From: Marinomonas foliarum
Lineage (GTDB): Bacteria > Pseudomonadota > Gammaproteobacteria > Pseudomonadales > Marinomonadaceae
Direction of reading: 5' to 3'
DNA length: 64,000 bases
NCBI RefSeq assembly: GCF_003337275.1
Contig: NZ_QPJQ01000005.1
Location: 100,029 to 164,028 of the forward strand
A model generated the notes under the pieces. The model was not told the origin of the DNA and searched no databases. It saw nothing but the letters and a program-made list of their open reading frames with translations. A program made the position numbers and the translations under genes. This document shows, in pieces, positions 29,112 to 38,213 of this stretch (within the stretch, counting starts at the first letter, position 1; each line of letters begins with the position of its first letter).

Positions 29112-29233
29112 GGCAGATCACGGTCGTGCCTTCCTCATGCTGCCCTACGGTTTGGTGGTGTGGCGTTTGTGAGGCAGAAGGAGGACGGCAGGTCACGGTC
29201 GTTGCTCCCTCATACTGCCCTACGTTTTGTTGG
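29112..29233 (+). repeat. Imperfect direct duplication
   Basis: Two related segments of about 47 bp begin near 29112 and 29189. They share GGCAGATCACGGTCGT / GGCAGGTCACGGTCGT, CTCAT, CTGCCCTACG and a G/T-rich tail. No convincing gene lies in the stretch from 28926 to 29255; a 77-codon open frame there has no family features. Confidence 0.6.
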
Positions 29234-29255
29234 GGTGCTGTTTGACTTGGTGGGG

Positions 29256-29954
29256 TTACACCAGGTCAAACAGTAGGGCTTTGACGCGTTTTTCGCTTAG
29301 TCTTTCAAAGTTAATTTCTGATACGTTTTCAATTTTTGCGCCGTCGCCGGGGCGCATGGTGATGTCATCGCCTAGTGACAGTTCGCCTTCGATCAGGTGC
29401 ACATAGTAGTGGCGGTTTTTGTCCGCTTGCCATGTGGCTGTTTGCTGATCTTCAAGGATCAGTTGGATGAGTTGCATGTTTTGTTTAACGTGCAGTGTGC
29501 CATCCTTTCCATCAGGCGTGATGATGGTGGTGAAGCCTTGTGCTTGGCTAAATTCCTTTTGTTGGTAGCCTGGTTCTCCGCCTAGTTTATTTGGCATGAT
29601 CCAAATCTGTAGGAATTTCAGCATGTCTGTTTTAGAGGCGTTGAATTCACTGTGGTAAACGCCTTTGCCTGCGGACATGAGCTGGTATTCACCTGCTGGT
29701 AATTCTTTTACGTTGCCCGCACTGTCTTTGTGGGCGATGGTACCTTCTAATACTAGGCTGAGTATTTCCATGTCTTTGTGACCATGAGTTTCAAAACCCG
29801 CGCCTGGGGTGACAGTATCATCATTGATGACGCGTAGGTCTGAGAAGCCCATATGCTGTGGGTCGTAGTAGCTACCAAAAGAAAAAGTATGATTGCTGCT
29901 TAACCAGCCAAAGTTAGCTTGTCCACGGTCTTGTGCGTTGCGAATAGTGATCAT
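29256..29954 (-). CDS. Pirin family protein, YhhW-like
   Basis: Bicupin of the pirin family (232 residues; E. coli YhhW is 231 and has quercetin 2,3-dioxygenase activity in vitro). The N-terminal cupin carries the metal-binding His pattern: GAGFETHGHKDMEI with a later Glu/His in GKGVYHSEFNAS. The start MITIRNAQDRGQANFGWL aligns with the family. ATG 29954 has AGGAG 8 nt upstream, so the upstream in-frame codons are not used. It is divergent from a LysR regulator, a common arrangement in which the LysR protein controls the pirin gene. Confidence 0.9.
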   Translation of the reverse strand: MITIRNAQDRGQANFGWLSSNHTFSFGSYYDPQHMGFSDLRVINDDTVTPGAGFETHGHKDMEILSLVLEGTIAHKDSAGNVKELPAGEYQLMSAGKGVYHSEFNASKTDMLKFLQIWIMPNKLGGEPGYQQKEFSQAQGFTTIITPDGKDGTLHVKQNMQLIQLILEDQQTATWQADKNRHYYVHLIEGELSLGDDITMRPGDGAKIENVSEINFERLSEKRVKALLFDLV

Positions 29955-30086
29955 GTTGTTTCTCCTAATGGCTACCGAAGGCAAAGGTGCTTGCGGTGTA
30001 TGAAGTGAGTGTAGGCGTCGAAGAAAAGAAAGAAAATCGGAAGGTTTTGAGCTAGTATTTCAAAAAATTTGAATGAAGGTTGAGCT

Positions 30087-31022
30087 ATGGCATACGCGGT
30101 GACATTGGAAGCTTTACGGGTGTTGGAAGCAATTCATCAGTTGGGCAGCTTTGCGGCCGCGGCGGATGCTTTGTTTAAAGTGCCGTCCGCTTTGACTTAC
30201 ACAGTTAAAAAGCTGGAAGACGATTTGGGTGTGGCGTTGTTTGATCGCTCACGCCAAAAAGCCGTACTAACCCCAGCGGGTCACCTAGTGCTGGAGCAAG
30301 GTCGAACGATTTTGGAAGCGGCCATGCGTTTAGAAGATTCGATCAAGCAGTTAGAGTCTGGCTGGGAGCCAAAGCTGAGAATCGCAAGGGATACGGCATT
30401 GTTAGAGTCGCCTTTGATGTCGGTGGTAGGCGATTTTTTATCGCAGAATCGACCGGTGGAATTGACCTTGTCTGAAGAGGCTGTTGGTGGTGGTTGGGAC
30501 GCATTACAAGATGATAGAGCGGATTTGGTGATCGGTGCGACAGGTGAATTGCCAAAGGGGAATGTTCATATTCGTGCTATTGGTGAAATAGAATTTGTCT
30601 TTGCTGTCGCGCCAACGCACCCGTTGGCATTGACCGATGGGCCAATTACCGCGGCGCAATTGCGCCAATATCCTTCTATTGTTGTTGCAGATAGTTCAAA
30701 AATTTTGCCAGCCCGTAGTAGTGGCATTTTTGAGAGTCGTCAGGTGCTTAGGGTGGATACCATGCGCAGTAAAATTCAAGCGCAATGTTTAGGCTTGGGC
30801 GTGGGGTATTTACCGAAACATCGCATCGCCGATGAGTTAAGTTCTGGTCGCTTGGTACTACGACAGTGTGAGTTGCCAAGGCCGAATCAGATGGCGTACT
30901 TGGCATGGCGTAAAGATGATCCGGGCAAAGGCTTGTCGTGGTTTGTAGAGCATTTGGCAATTCAGGATTGGAAACTTTGCCATTCCCGCGAAGGCGGGAA
31001 CCCAGTGGTGTCGTCTAAATAG
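30087..31022 (+). CDS. LysR family transcriptional regulator
   Basis: LysR-type regulator (311 residues). An N-terminal winged helix (about residues 5-65: LRVLEAIHQLGSFAAAADAL...VPSALTYTVKKLEDDLGVALF) is followed by a periplasmic-binding-protein-like effector domain. It is divergent from the pirin gene with 132 bp between starts and probably regulates it. The last 14 or so residues (CHSREGGNPVV) are encoded by a REP-like palindrome (30981-31000), so the original C-terminus has been replaced or extended by a repeat insertion. That tail is unlikely to matter for folding. Confidence 0.9.
   Translation: MAYAVTLEALRVLEAIHQLGSFAAAADALFKVPSALTYTVKKLEDDLGVALFDRSRQKAVLTPAGHLVLEQGRTILEAAMRLEDSIKQLESGWEPKLRIARDTALLESPLMSVVGDFLSQNRPVELTLSEEAVGGGWDALQDDRADLVIGATGELPKGNVHIRAIGEIEFVFAVAPTHPLALTDGPITAAQLRQYPSIVVADSSKILPARSSGIFESRQVLRVDTMRSKIQAQCLGLGVGYLPKHRIADELSSGRLVLRQCELPRPNQMAYLAWRKDDPGKGLSWFVEHLAIQDWKLCHSREGGNPVVSSK
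30981..31000. repeat. REP-like palindrome inside the LysR 3' end
   Basis: CATTCCCGCGAAGGCGGGAA is the same palindrome as the copies flanking the GIY-YIG gene, here within coding sequence and read through in frame. Confidence 0.9.
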
Positions 31023-31073
31023 GGTTATTTTCGATGACCATAAGGGCTTGATTCCCTCCTTTGAGGCTGTCGC

Positions 31074-31172
31074 AAAACCCCCTCCCAGCCTCCCCCTTAG
31101 CAGGGGGAGGAGCAGGCTGGTTTTATTCCCTCCCCTTGTGTCTTTGAAGGGGAGGGCTAGGGTGGGGTTTTA
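31074..31172. repeat. Nested-hairpin interspersed element
   Basis: About 98 bp, G/C-rich against its flanks. The outer arms are AAAACCCCCTCCCAGCC and GGGCTAGGGTGGGGTTTT. Inside are two hairpins: CCTCCCCCT/AGGGGGAGG and CCCTCCCCTT/AAGGGGAGGG. It lies alone in the 307-bp gap between the LysR and AEC genes and could also act as a terminator. It looks like a small non-autonomous repeat, which needs a genome-wide copy count. A decayed CCTTCGAGGGAATGACG at about 31221 may be another REP fragment. Confidence 0.7.
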
Positions 31173-31329
31173 GGGCTTAATACAGACCTACAAAACATGC
31201 TCGTTACCTTTAGCGACAATGTCCTTCGAGGGAATGACGTATGAAGAAGGTTTGGGATTGTTCAAATAACAGACTGATACCTCGTGCTTTCAGGCTGAGG
31301 ATATTTGAGACTATTTTTAAGGGGTATGT

Positions 31330-32277
31330 GTGTTTTCTCTCTCTCTTTCTGTGTTGCCGGTATTTTTGCTGTTGATGGCTGGGGCTGTGTGTCAGCGTTG
31401 GCGTTTTCCGATGGAAGGTTTTTGGTCTGGTGTCGATAAGTTTACTTATTGGGTGTTATTTCCTGCTTTGTTGTTTAGTAAAACGTCACAGATCGATTTC
31501 AGCAATCCAATGCTGCCAAAGTATGCGCTTATTTTGTTGTTTGCCTTGTTTGTGACGGCGGTGTTTGTATTTGCTATTACTTGGCTGATGAAGGTGGTCG
31601 CACCGACGGCGTCGTCTATGTTGCAAGCCGGTGTGAGGTTTAACACTTTTGTTATGTTGGCCTTGGCGGGCAGTTTGTATGGTAATGATGGTTTGGTGTT
31701 GGCGGCGCTAGGTGCGTCTGTGTTGATTCCTTCTGTTAATGTTTTTTTAGTTGTATCCATGACCTTGATGCATGGGCCGTCTTCGGTTGATAGATCGTCA
31801 GCCAATTCCTTGCCTCGTTTGTTAAGTGGTGCTTTGATTCGCAACCCTTTGATCGTGTCTATTGTGCTGGGTAGTAGTTTGAATTTATTAGGGTTAACAC
31901 CGATTATTTTGGTGTCCGATGTGCTGGGTATGTTGTCTCAAGCGGCGTTACCTCTGGTATTGTTGGCTGTCGGCGCAAGTGTGCGTTTTGAGACGATTCG
32001 CTCTGTCGGCATGACTTTTGTGATGTCTGCTGTGGCGCGCTTTGTGGTGTTTCCTTTGGTGATTGGCTTAATGTGCTGGTGGCTAGATGTGCGAGGCTTA
32101 CCGGCGTTAGTTGCTGTGTTATTTGGGGTGGTGCCAACGGCAACATCGGCTTACGCTTTAGCCCGTCAGTTAGGCGGTGATGCCGATAGGATGTCAGCTT
32201 ATATCACGATGCAGACTTTATTATCTGTGGTTACTTTACCTGTTAGTGTGTGGTTAAGTCAGTTGTATTTGATGTGA
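31330..32277 (+). CDS. AEC family transporter
   Basis: Inner-membrane carrier of the auxin efflux carrier (AEC/BART) family (315 residues) with about ten hydrophobic segments. The N-terminus LPVFLLLMAGAVCQRW and the central R-N-P-L-I motif (GALIRNPLIVSIVLG) are typical, as is the repeat-like C-terminal half ending VPTATSAYALARQLGGD. Bacterial AEC proteins export or import small organic acids such as malate; the substrate here is unknown. It starts at GTG 31330 after AGGGG. It is a single-gene unit. Confidence 0.85.
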   Translation: MFSLSLSVLPVFLLLMAGAVCQRWRFPMEGFWSGVDKFTYWVLFPALLFSKTSQIDFSNPMLPKYALILLFALFVTAVFVFAITWLMKVVAPTASSMLQAGVRFNTFVMLALAGSLYGNDGLVLAALGASVLIPSVNVFLVVSMTLMHGPSSVDRSSANSLPRLLSGALIRNPLIVSIVLGSSLNLLGLTPIILVSDVLGMLSQAALPLVLLAVGASVRFETIRSVGMTFVMSAVARFVVFPLVIGLMCWWLDVRGLPALVAVLFGVVPTATSAYALARQLGGDADRMSAYITMQTLLSVVTLPVSVWLSQLYLM

Positions 32278-32433
32278 TGTAAAAACCTATTAAATGGCTG
32301 AAAAAATACCATATGGTGAATGAAAAAGTCATATTAGGGTGTTTTTTCATATCAGTATTGATATGAGGTTTGCTGTAACTTGCATTTGAAAGGTAAGAGT
32401 AGGGGATATATTGTGAATCGTAGGGTGTTAACT

Positions 32434-32469
32434 TGTCAGCAATGACAGGTATGTGACGCTCAATATAGA
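32434..32469 (+). promoter_or_regulatory. Candidate promoter and operator of the ytfQRT-yjfF operon
   Basis: ATGACA (32442-32447), a 16-bp spacer and TATAGA (32464-32469) form a plausible promoter 28 bp before ytfQ. The inverted repeat TGTCA-GCAA-TGACA (32434-32447) covers the -35 box and may bind a repressor. No regulator gene is adjacent. Confidence 0.4.
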
Positions 32470-32497
32470 TCACAACAAAAACAAAAAGGAATCTAGT

Positions 32498-33484
32498 ATG
32501 CAAGCTCTCTCTGTTCGTCCGTCGTTGCCATGGCTGGGTGCATTTAAACGCAAGGCTGTGTTAACTACTTTCTCTGTATTACTTCCTGTGTTGTCGGCTT
32601 CAGCTATGGCAGCAGACCTCACAATAGGCTTCTCGCAGATCGGCTCGGAAAGTGGCTGGAGAACGTCTGAAACCCAATCTATAAAGGCTGAGGCTGAACG
32701 CCGTGGCTATGATCTAAAATTCTCTGATGCTCAACAAAAGCAAGAAAACCAAATTAAGGCAGTGCGTTCGTTTATTGCGCAAGGCGTTGATGGCATTTTG
32801 CTTGCACCTGTGGTGGAAACTGGCTGGGATCAGGTATTGAAAGAAGCACAACGTGCAAAAATCCCTGTTGTCCTAATTGACCGTGGCGTGGCGGCAGATC
32901 CGAGCTTGTATCTAACGAAAGTCGCTTCTGATTTTAAAGAAGAAGGCTCTTTGGCGGCATCTTGGTTGGCGGCGAAAACCAATGGCCGTTGTAACATTGT
33001 AGAGTTGCAAGGCTCCGTTGGTTCTTCTGCAGCAATCGACCGTAAGACAGGTTTTGATGCAGTTATTGGTAATTTCCCTAATATGACGATTACCCGCTCT
33101 CAGTCTGGCTCGTTTACTCGTGCAGGCGGTAAAGAAGTCATGGAAAGTTTCTTGAAAGCAGAAGGCGGCGCGAAGAATATCTGTGCCTTGTTTGCTCACA
33201 ATGATGACATGGCATTGGGCGCGATCTTGGCCATGAAAGAAGCTGGCGTGAAACCTACCAAAGATATTTTGGTTGTGTCTATCGATGCTGTGCCTGATAT
33301 ATTTAAAGCCATGGCTGACGGTGAAGCTAATGCGACTATCGAGTTGAATCCTCATCTTGGTGGTCCTGCATTTGATGCCATTCTAGCGTCTCAGGATGGT
33401 AAAAAAGTCGACAAGTGGATCAAAGCAAACGGTCCTTTGTACCTACCTGATACAGCGGCTGCGGAATACGCGAAGCGTAAATAA
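32498..33484 (+). CDS. ytfQ: Galactofuranose-type ABC importer, substrate-binding protein
   Basis: Periplasmic sugar-binding protein (328 residues) of the LacI-like binding-protein family, strongly similar in pattern to E. coli YtfQ. A signal peptide ends at about ASAMAA-D. The mature part has IGFSQIGSESGWR, QQKQENQIKAVRSFIAQGVD, APVVETGWD, VELQGSVGSSAAIDRK and AHNDDMALGAI, matching YtfQ segments closely. E. coli YtfQ binds galactofuranose. ATG 32498 follows AAAAGGA. It heads ytfQ-ytfR-ytfT-yjfF. Sugar specificity is inferred from this similarity. Confidence 0.9.
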   Translation: MQALSVRPSLPWLGAFKRKAVLTTFSVLLPVLSASAMAADLTIGFSQIGSESGWRTSETQSIKAEAERRGYDLKFSDAQQKQENQIKAVRSFIAQGVDGILLAPVVETGWDQVLKEAQRAKIPVVLIDRGVAADPSLYLTKVASDFKEEGSLAASWLAAKTNGRCNIVELQGSVGSSAAIDRKTGFDAVIGNFPNMTITRSQSGSFTRAGGKEVMESFLKAEGGAKNICALFAHNDDMALGAILAMKEAGVKPTKDILVVSIDAVPDIFKAMADGEANATIELNPHLGGPAFDAILASQDGKKVDKWIKANGPLYLPDTAAAEYAKRK

Positions 33485-33492
33485 TAGAGCGA

Positions 33493-33523
33493 CACACCTA
33501 GGAGCAAGGCGCTTCTAGGTGTG
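33493..33523 (+). promoter_or_regulatory. Intercistronic hairpin between ytfQ and ytfR
   Basis: CACACCTAGGAGC and GCTTCTAGGTGTG form a 13-bp stem with one G-U pair around an AAGGC loop, 9 nt after the ytfQ stop. There is no strong T tract. Such hairpins commonly stabilise the 3' end of a binding-protein message so it is made in excess over the rest of the transporter. Confidence 0.6.
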
Positions 33524-33560
33524 GATTATTGTTTTATGTTAGCGAAACGGAGACGGCGAC

Positions 33561-35132
33561 ATGTCGGACTTAGTCAAAGATGCTTTGGAAGTCAAAGAAA
33601 CCTCAGCAGTCAAAGAAACGGTCGAAGCGGCGCAGAGCGCAGTTCGCCCCTTGCTCGAAATCAAACACCTATCTAAATCTTTTACCGGCGTTCAAGCTCT
33701 AAATGATGTGTCTTTACAGATTCAACAGGGGGAGATTCGCGCCTTGCTGGGTGAAAATGGTGCGGGTAAATCTACTCTGATAAAAGTACTGACCGGTGTT
33801 TATCCGCGTGACAGCGGTGAGATTCTGTTAGATGGTAGCCTGATTAGTGCATCGGATAGCGGCCATGCTCAGCGTTTGGGGATCAGTACGGTTTATCAAG
33901 AAGTGAACCTTATTCCGACCATGTCTGTGATGGAAAATTTAACATTACAGCATCAAGAAAAAACCTTTGGTTTGATTAGCTGGAAGAAAGCCGAAATCCG
34001 CGCTAGAGAATTATTAGCGCAAGTGGGTTTAGACATAGATCCATTACGTCAGTTAGATACTTATTCCATTGCGATTCAGCAACTTGTTGCCATTGCTCGT
34101 GCGTTAAGTACTCAAGCCAAGATGCTGATTTTAGATGAGCCGACGGCCAGTTTAGACAGTGACGAGATCAAGCAGCTGTTTGACCTAATGGCACGGCTGA
34201 AATCCGAAGGCTTAGGTATTATTTTCGTAACGCACTTTTTGGATCAGGTTTACAGCATTACCGATAGCATCACTGTGTTACGCAATGGGGAGTGCATTGG
34301 CACTTTTAAAACCGCGGAGCTGTCTCGCTCCGATTTGGTCAGCCACATGGTGGGCAAGTCTCTAGAAGACTTAGCGCCAACTGCTCACGATCATTCCATC
34401 AAACGAGAGCGTACAGAGCTTCTGCAGTTAAATAATGTCGGTAAGCAGCGCTATCTTCAGCCGTTGGATTTGAATATCGCCGCTGGGGAAATTGTTGGTG
34501 TGGCGGGCTTGTTAGGCTCTGGTCGTACCGAGCTTTGCGAATTGGCCTATGGCTCAGTGAAGCCCGATCAAGGGGAAGTGACGCTAAGTAATCATTCACT
34601 AACAAAATCGTCTCTGCGTCGAGCTATTCAGGTCGGAATGGGATATTGCCCAGAAGATCGCAAACAAGATGGCATCGTGGCGGAGTTGAGCGTTAGGGAA
34701 AACATGATCCTTGCGCTGCAGGCGAGTAAAGGTTGGTGGTCACCAATCTCTATAGCGGAGCAACAAAAGCTAGTAGAAGAAATGATCCAGCGTTTGGCAA
34801 TAAAAACACCTGATATGGACAAGCCGATTGGTGAACTAAGCGGCGGCAATCAGCAGAAGGTGATTCTGGCTCGTTGGTTGATCACGCACCCTGCCTTGTT
34901 GATCTTAGACGAGCCAACCCGGGGCATTGATATTGGTGCGCATCACGAAATAATTCAAATTATTAAAGAGCTGTGTGAGCAAGGCATGGGGTTATTAGTC
35001 GCGTCTTCTGAGTTGGAAGAGTTGGTGATGTTTGCCCATCGCGTGGTGGTGATGAAAGACCATCACAAGGTATCTGAACTTCATGGGAATGAGGTTTCTG
35101 AACAAGCCATATTGCGCACCATTGCTAGTTAG
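33561..35132 (+). CDS. ytfR: Galactofuranose-type ABC importer, ATP-binding protein
   Basis: Sugar ABC ATPase with two nucleotide-binding domains (523 residues), as in RbsA/MglA/YtfR. Domain 1 has Walker A GENGAGKST (about residue 71) and Walker B LILDEPTASLD. Domain 2 has a degenerate Walker A (AGLLGSGRTE), the signature LSGGNQQK and LILDEPTRGIDIG, the usual asymmetry of this family. An N-terminal extension of about 30 residues precedes the first domain. It is the second gene of the operon, starting 76 bp after ytfQ, with ytfT 32 bp after its end. Confidence 0.92.
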   Translation: MSDLVKDALEVKETSAVKETVEAAQSAVRPLLEIKHLSKSFTGVQALNDVSLQIQQGEIRALLGENGAGKSTLIKVLTGVYPRDSGEILLDGSLISASDSGHAQRLGISTVYQEVNLIPTMSVMENLTLQHQEKTFGLISWKKAEIRARELLAQVGLDIDPLRQLDTYSIAIQQLVAIARALSTQAKMLILDEPTASLDSDEIKQLFDLMARLKSEGLGIIFVTHFLDQVYSITDSITVLRNGECIGTFKTAELSRSDLVSHMVGKSLEDLAPTAHDHSIKRERTELLQLNNVGKQRYLQPLDLNIAAGEIVGVAGLLGSGRTELCELAYGSVKPDQGEVTLSNHSLTKSSLRRAIQVGMGYCPEDRKQDGIVAELSVRENMILALQASKGWWSPISIAEQQKLVEEMIQRLAIKTPDMDKPIGELSGGNQQKVILARWLITHPALLILDEPTRGIDIGAHHEIIQIIKELCEQGMGLLVASSELEELVMFAHRVVVMKDHHKVSELHGNEVSEQAILRTIAS

Positions 35133-35164
35133 TCATTTTTTAAGTATTCAAAGTAGCTGTTCAT

Positions 35165-36223
35165 ATGAAAAAGAATAACTTTCTGCATAAACATCAAAAA
35201 ACACTCGCGCCTTTGTTGTCACTTGTACTGATCATTTTGATCACAGCATCGGTGACGCCTGGGTTTCTGAGTATTCGAATGGTCGATGGGCACCTGTTTG
35301 GTAGCCTGTTGGATATTCTTCATCGCGCAACGCCAACAGCCTTGGTGGCTTTGGGGATGGCGGTAGTAATTGGTACTCGCGGTATTGATTTGTCCGTGGG
35401 GGCTGTGATTGCGATTTCCGGTGCGGTTACGGCGGTATTGACGGTCAATACCGATTGGCCTGTCTGGGTGGTAATTTTATGCGCTTTAGGCACGGGTATG
35501 TTGTGCGGTTTGTGGAATGGCATCTTGGTGTCGGTGTTTAATATTCAACCCATTGTCGCCACGTTAATCTTGATGGTGGCAGGGCGTGGTATTGCGCAGA
35601 TGATTACGGAAGGCCAAATCGTCACCTTCCATTCTGATGTATTGGATGCCATTGGTAACGGTTATTTCTTGGCGTTTCCTATTCGCGTGTGGATTGCGAT
35701 AGGCATGATTGCTTTAACCGTTTTGGTGATGCGTAAAACCGCGCTGGGTTTGTTTATTGAAGCGGTTGGTGCCAACGTGCGAGCCAGCCGTTTGGTGGGC
35801 ATCGAAGCACGCTTGTTGGTGTTGTCAGCCTACGTTTTTTCGGGTCTTTGTGCTGCGATGAGCGGCATTATCCTTGCGGCCGATATTCGCGGGGCCGATG
35901 CTAACAATGCCGGATTATGGTTAGAGCTGGACGCGATTTTGGCGGTGGTATTGGCCGGAGCTTCGTTAGCGGGCGGACGTATTTATTTGCTGCTGACGAT
36001 TGTTGGCGTGTTAATTATTCAAACTTTAACCACGGCGATTCTGACCAGTGGTTTGCCTGTTCAATATAATTTGGTAGTAAAAGCAACCATTATTCTCGCG
36101 GTATTGTTGGTTCAATCACCAAAGACTCGTCAATGGATATCTGATTTTTTCACGAAAAAGAAGCGTGCAGCTAATAGTAGTACTGGTAAAGCGGATACCG
36201 GTAAAGGGAGCGAAAAACCATGA
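35165..36223 (+). CDS. ytfT: Galactofuranose-type ABC importer, permease 1
   Basis: Inner-membrane permease (352 residues) of the BPD_transp_2 (RbsC/YtfT) family, with about nine to ten hydrophobic segments. The motifs GTRGIDLSVGAVIAISGAV, and later EAVGANVRASRLVGI, followed by the conserved loop with LDAILAVVLAGASLAGG, are diagnostic. The cytoplasmic C-terminus is Lys/Ser-rich. Its stop overlaps the yjfF start by 4 nt (ATGA). Confidence 0.92.
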   Translation: MKKNNFLHKHQKTLAPLLSLVLIILITASVTPGFLSIRMVDGHLFGSLLDILHRATPTALVALGMAVVIGTRGIDLSVGAVIAISGAVTAVLTVNTDWPVWVVILCALGTGMLCGLWNGILVSVFNIQPIVATLILMVAGRGIAQMITEGQIVTFHSDVLDAIGNGYFLAFPIRVWIAIGMIALTVLVMRKTALGLFIEAVGANVRASRLVGIEARLLVLSAYVFSGLCAAMSGIILAADIRGADANNAGLWLELDAILAVVLAGASLAGGRIYLLLTIVGVLIIQTLTTAILTSGLPVQYNLVVKATIILAVLLVQSPKTRQWISDFFTKKKRAANSSTGKADTGKGSEKP

Positions 36224-37188
36224 TTAACGAACGTAATTTGCCGATATTGGCGACTTTACTAGTTTTCATTATGCTGTACGGTTTTGGCATGTACGAATAC
36301 AAGGGCTTTCGCGACACCTTGGTGTTCTCAAATTTATTGACGGATAACGCTTTCTTGATCATCACCGCGATCGGTATGACCTTTGTGATCCTGTCTGGTG
36401 GCATCGATTTATCAGTCGGATCGATGATCGCGTTTATCGGCGTGCTGATGGCGTATTTAATTTCCAATACGGGTATGCATCCTTTGTTTGCGATTGGTAT
36501 TGCTTTAGTGGTCGGTGTGGCCTTTGGCGCGATAATGGGTGTCATTATTGCGTTCTTCGAGATTCAGGCATTTATCGTTACTTTGGCGGGGATGTTTTTG
36601 TTTCGTGGTTTGGCGTATTTGATAAATCTAGACGCAGTGCCGATTGATCATCCGTTTATTACTGGCTTGTACGATATTTATGTGCCGTTACCAGGGCGTG
36701 GTGGTTTGACCTTTATCGCTATGGCCATGTTGGTATTACTGGCGCTGGGAATATTGATTGCTCGTAGAACACGTTTTGGTATGAGTGTGTATGCTTTGGG
36801 TGGAGACAGTCATTCCGCTGCCTTGCTGGGCGTACCAGTGAAAAAGACCATTATTAAAATCTATGCCTTGAGCGGTTTTTATAGTGCCATGTCTGGGGTG
36901 ATTTTTGCGATTTACACCGGCTCGGCGTATCCATTAGCAGCGGTTGGGGTAGAGCTAGATGCCATTGCAGCGGTGGTTATCGGTGGAACCTTGTTAACAG
37001 GTGGTGTGGGCTATGTGTTTGGAACTTTTTTGGGCGGAATGATCCAGGGCATTATTCAAACCTTAATTACCTTTGATGGTTCGTTAAACAGCTGGTGGAC
37101 AAAACTTGCGGTGGGTGGCTTGTTGTTGTTCTTTATCTTGCTGCAAAAAGGTATTGTGTACTGGGTGAAAAAACGCTCGGCGGCTTAG
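36220..37188 (+). CDS. yjfF: Galactofuranose-type ABC importer, permease 2
   Basis: Second permease (322 residues) of the same family as YtfT, with GGIDLSVGSMIAFIGVLMA, YALGGDSHSAALLGV and ELDAIAAVVIGGTLLTGG. A pair of permeases (YtfT plus YjfF) distinguishes this system from ribose importers, which use one. It ends the operon and is followed by a strong bidirectional terminator shared with galU. Confidence 0.92.
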   Translation: MINERNLPILATLLVFIMLYGFGMYEYKGFRDTLVFSNLLTDNAFLIITAIGMTFVILSGGIDLSVGSMIAFIGVLMAYLISNTGMHPLFAIGIALVVGVAFGAIMGVIIAFFEIQAFIVTLAGMFLFRGLAYLINLDAVPIDHPFITGLYDIYVPLPGRGGLTFIAMAMLVLLALGILIARRTRFGMSVYALGGDSHSAALLGVPVKKTIIKIYALSGFYSAMSGVIFAIYTGSAYPLAAVGVELDAIAAVVIGGTLLTGGVGYVFGTFLGGMIQGIIQTLITFDGSLNSWWTKLAVGGLLLFFILLQKGIVYWVKKRSAA

Positions 37189-37222
37189 GGTTTTACTCTC
37201 AGTTTGCTCGTGTCATCAGGCA

Positions 37223-37257
37223 TAAAAAAACCAGTACTTTTGAAGTACTGGTTTTTT
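37223..37257. terminator. Bidirectional rho-independent terminator
   Basis: ACCAGTACTT-TTG-AAGTACTGGT is flanked by A7 on the left and T6 on the right, between the convergent yjfF and galU genes. Confidence 0.9.
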
Positions 37258-37286
37258 CGACCTGTTTTGGTGCGTTTGCTAGAGCG

Positions 37287-38123
37287 TTACGCTTCCGTTG
37301 GATCTTGGTAAATGTTTTTGTAGCAGTAGTTGGTTGCTTCAACGAAGCCGTCAACGCTACCACAGTCAAAGCGTTTGCCTTTGAATTTATAGGCTAGTAC
37401 GCAACCTTCTTGAGCTTGTTGCAAAATAGCGTCGGTGATTTGTACTTCACCGTTGCGGCCCGCTGGCGTGTTACGGATCTTATCAAAAATATCTGGTGTT
37501 AGGATGTAACGGCCGATAATAGCAAGGTTTGATGGCGCGTCTTCTTTTGCCGGTTTTTCCACCATGTCGGTAACACGGTATAGGCCGTCCATCATGGATT
37601 CGCCTTTGATGACGCCATATTTGTGCACTTCGTCTTCTGGTACTTCTTCAATCGCAACGATAGTGCAACGGAATTGGTTATACAGTTTAACCATTTGTGC
37701 CATTACACCATCATCTTCACCGAAGCAAAGGTCATCTGCTAGTACCACACCAAAGGCTTCATCGCCAATAAGTGGTTCACCCGTTAGGATGGCATGGCCT
37801 AGACCTAACATGTTGTTTTGGCGAGTAAAAGAGAAGTTCACGTTGTCGATCAGGTGGCGTATGCCATCTAGGTATTTTTCTTTATTGGTACCAGCAATTT
37901 GATGCTCTAGCTCATAACTGATGTCGAAATGGTCGGCAATGGCACGTTTACCACGACCCGTTACGAAGGTGACATTGTCCAAGCCCGCTTTGACCGCTTC
38001 TTCTACGCCGTACTGAACCAAAGGCTTGTTTACAATAGGTAGCATTTCTTTGGGCATGGATTTAGTGGCAGGCAAAAAACGGGTGCCATAACCAGCAACA
38101 GGGAATAGACATTTGCGAATCAT
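37287..38123 (-). CDS. galU: UTP-glucose-1-phosphate uridylyltransferase
   Basis: Makes UDP-glucose from UTP and glucose-1-phosphate for envelope polysaccharides (278 residues). The nucleotide-binding loop is PVAGYGTRFLPATKSMPKEM, with the downstream IVNKPLVQYGVEEA and the LADDLCFGEDDG metal-site region. VVEKPAKEDAPSNLAIIGRY-type residues near 165-185 also fit. It is a monocistronic gene convergent with the ytf operon. The gene order gives no specific pathway link to the neighbouring sugar importer. Confidence 0.95.
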   Translation of the reverse strand: MIRKCLFPVAGYGTRFLPATKSMPKEMLPIVNKPLVQYGVEEAVKAGLDNVTFVTGRGKRAIADHFDISYELEHQIAGTNKEKYLDGIRHLIDNVNFSFTRQNNMLGLGHAILTGEPLIGDEAFGVVLADDLCFGEDDGVMAQMVKLYNQFRCTIVAIEEVPEDEVHKYGVIKGESMMDGLYRVTDMVEKPAKEDAPSNLAIIGRYILTPDIFDKIRNTPAGRNGEVQITDAILQQAQEGCVLAYKFKGKRFDCGSVDGFVEATNYCYKNIYQDPTEA

Positions 38124-38213
38124 AAATTTTCCTTAAAAAATGGCGTTAATCTTTGTTTAATGGCTGGCTAAAATTATACCGTATAGTCAGCCTGTTTCAT
38201 TTCTGTGGTGAAT

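Noticed and set aside
28939..29172. Open frame of 77 codons after the repeats
   Set aside because: No family features, no ribosome binding site, and half of it lies in an imperfect direct duplication.
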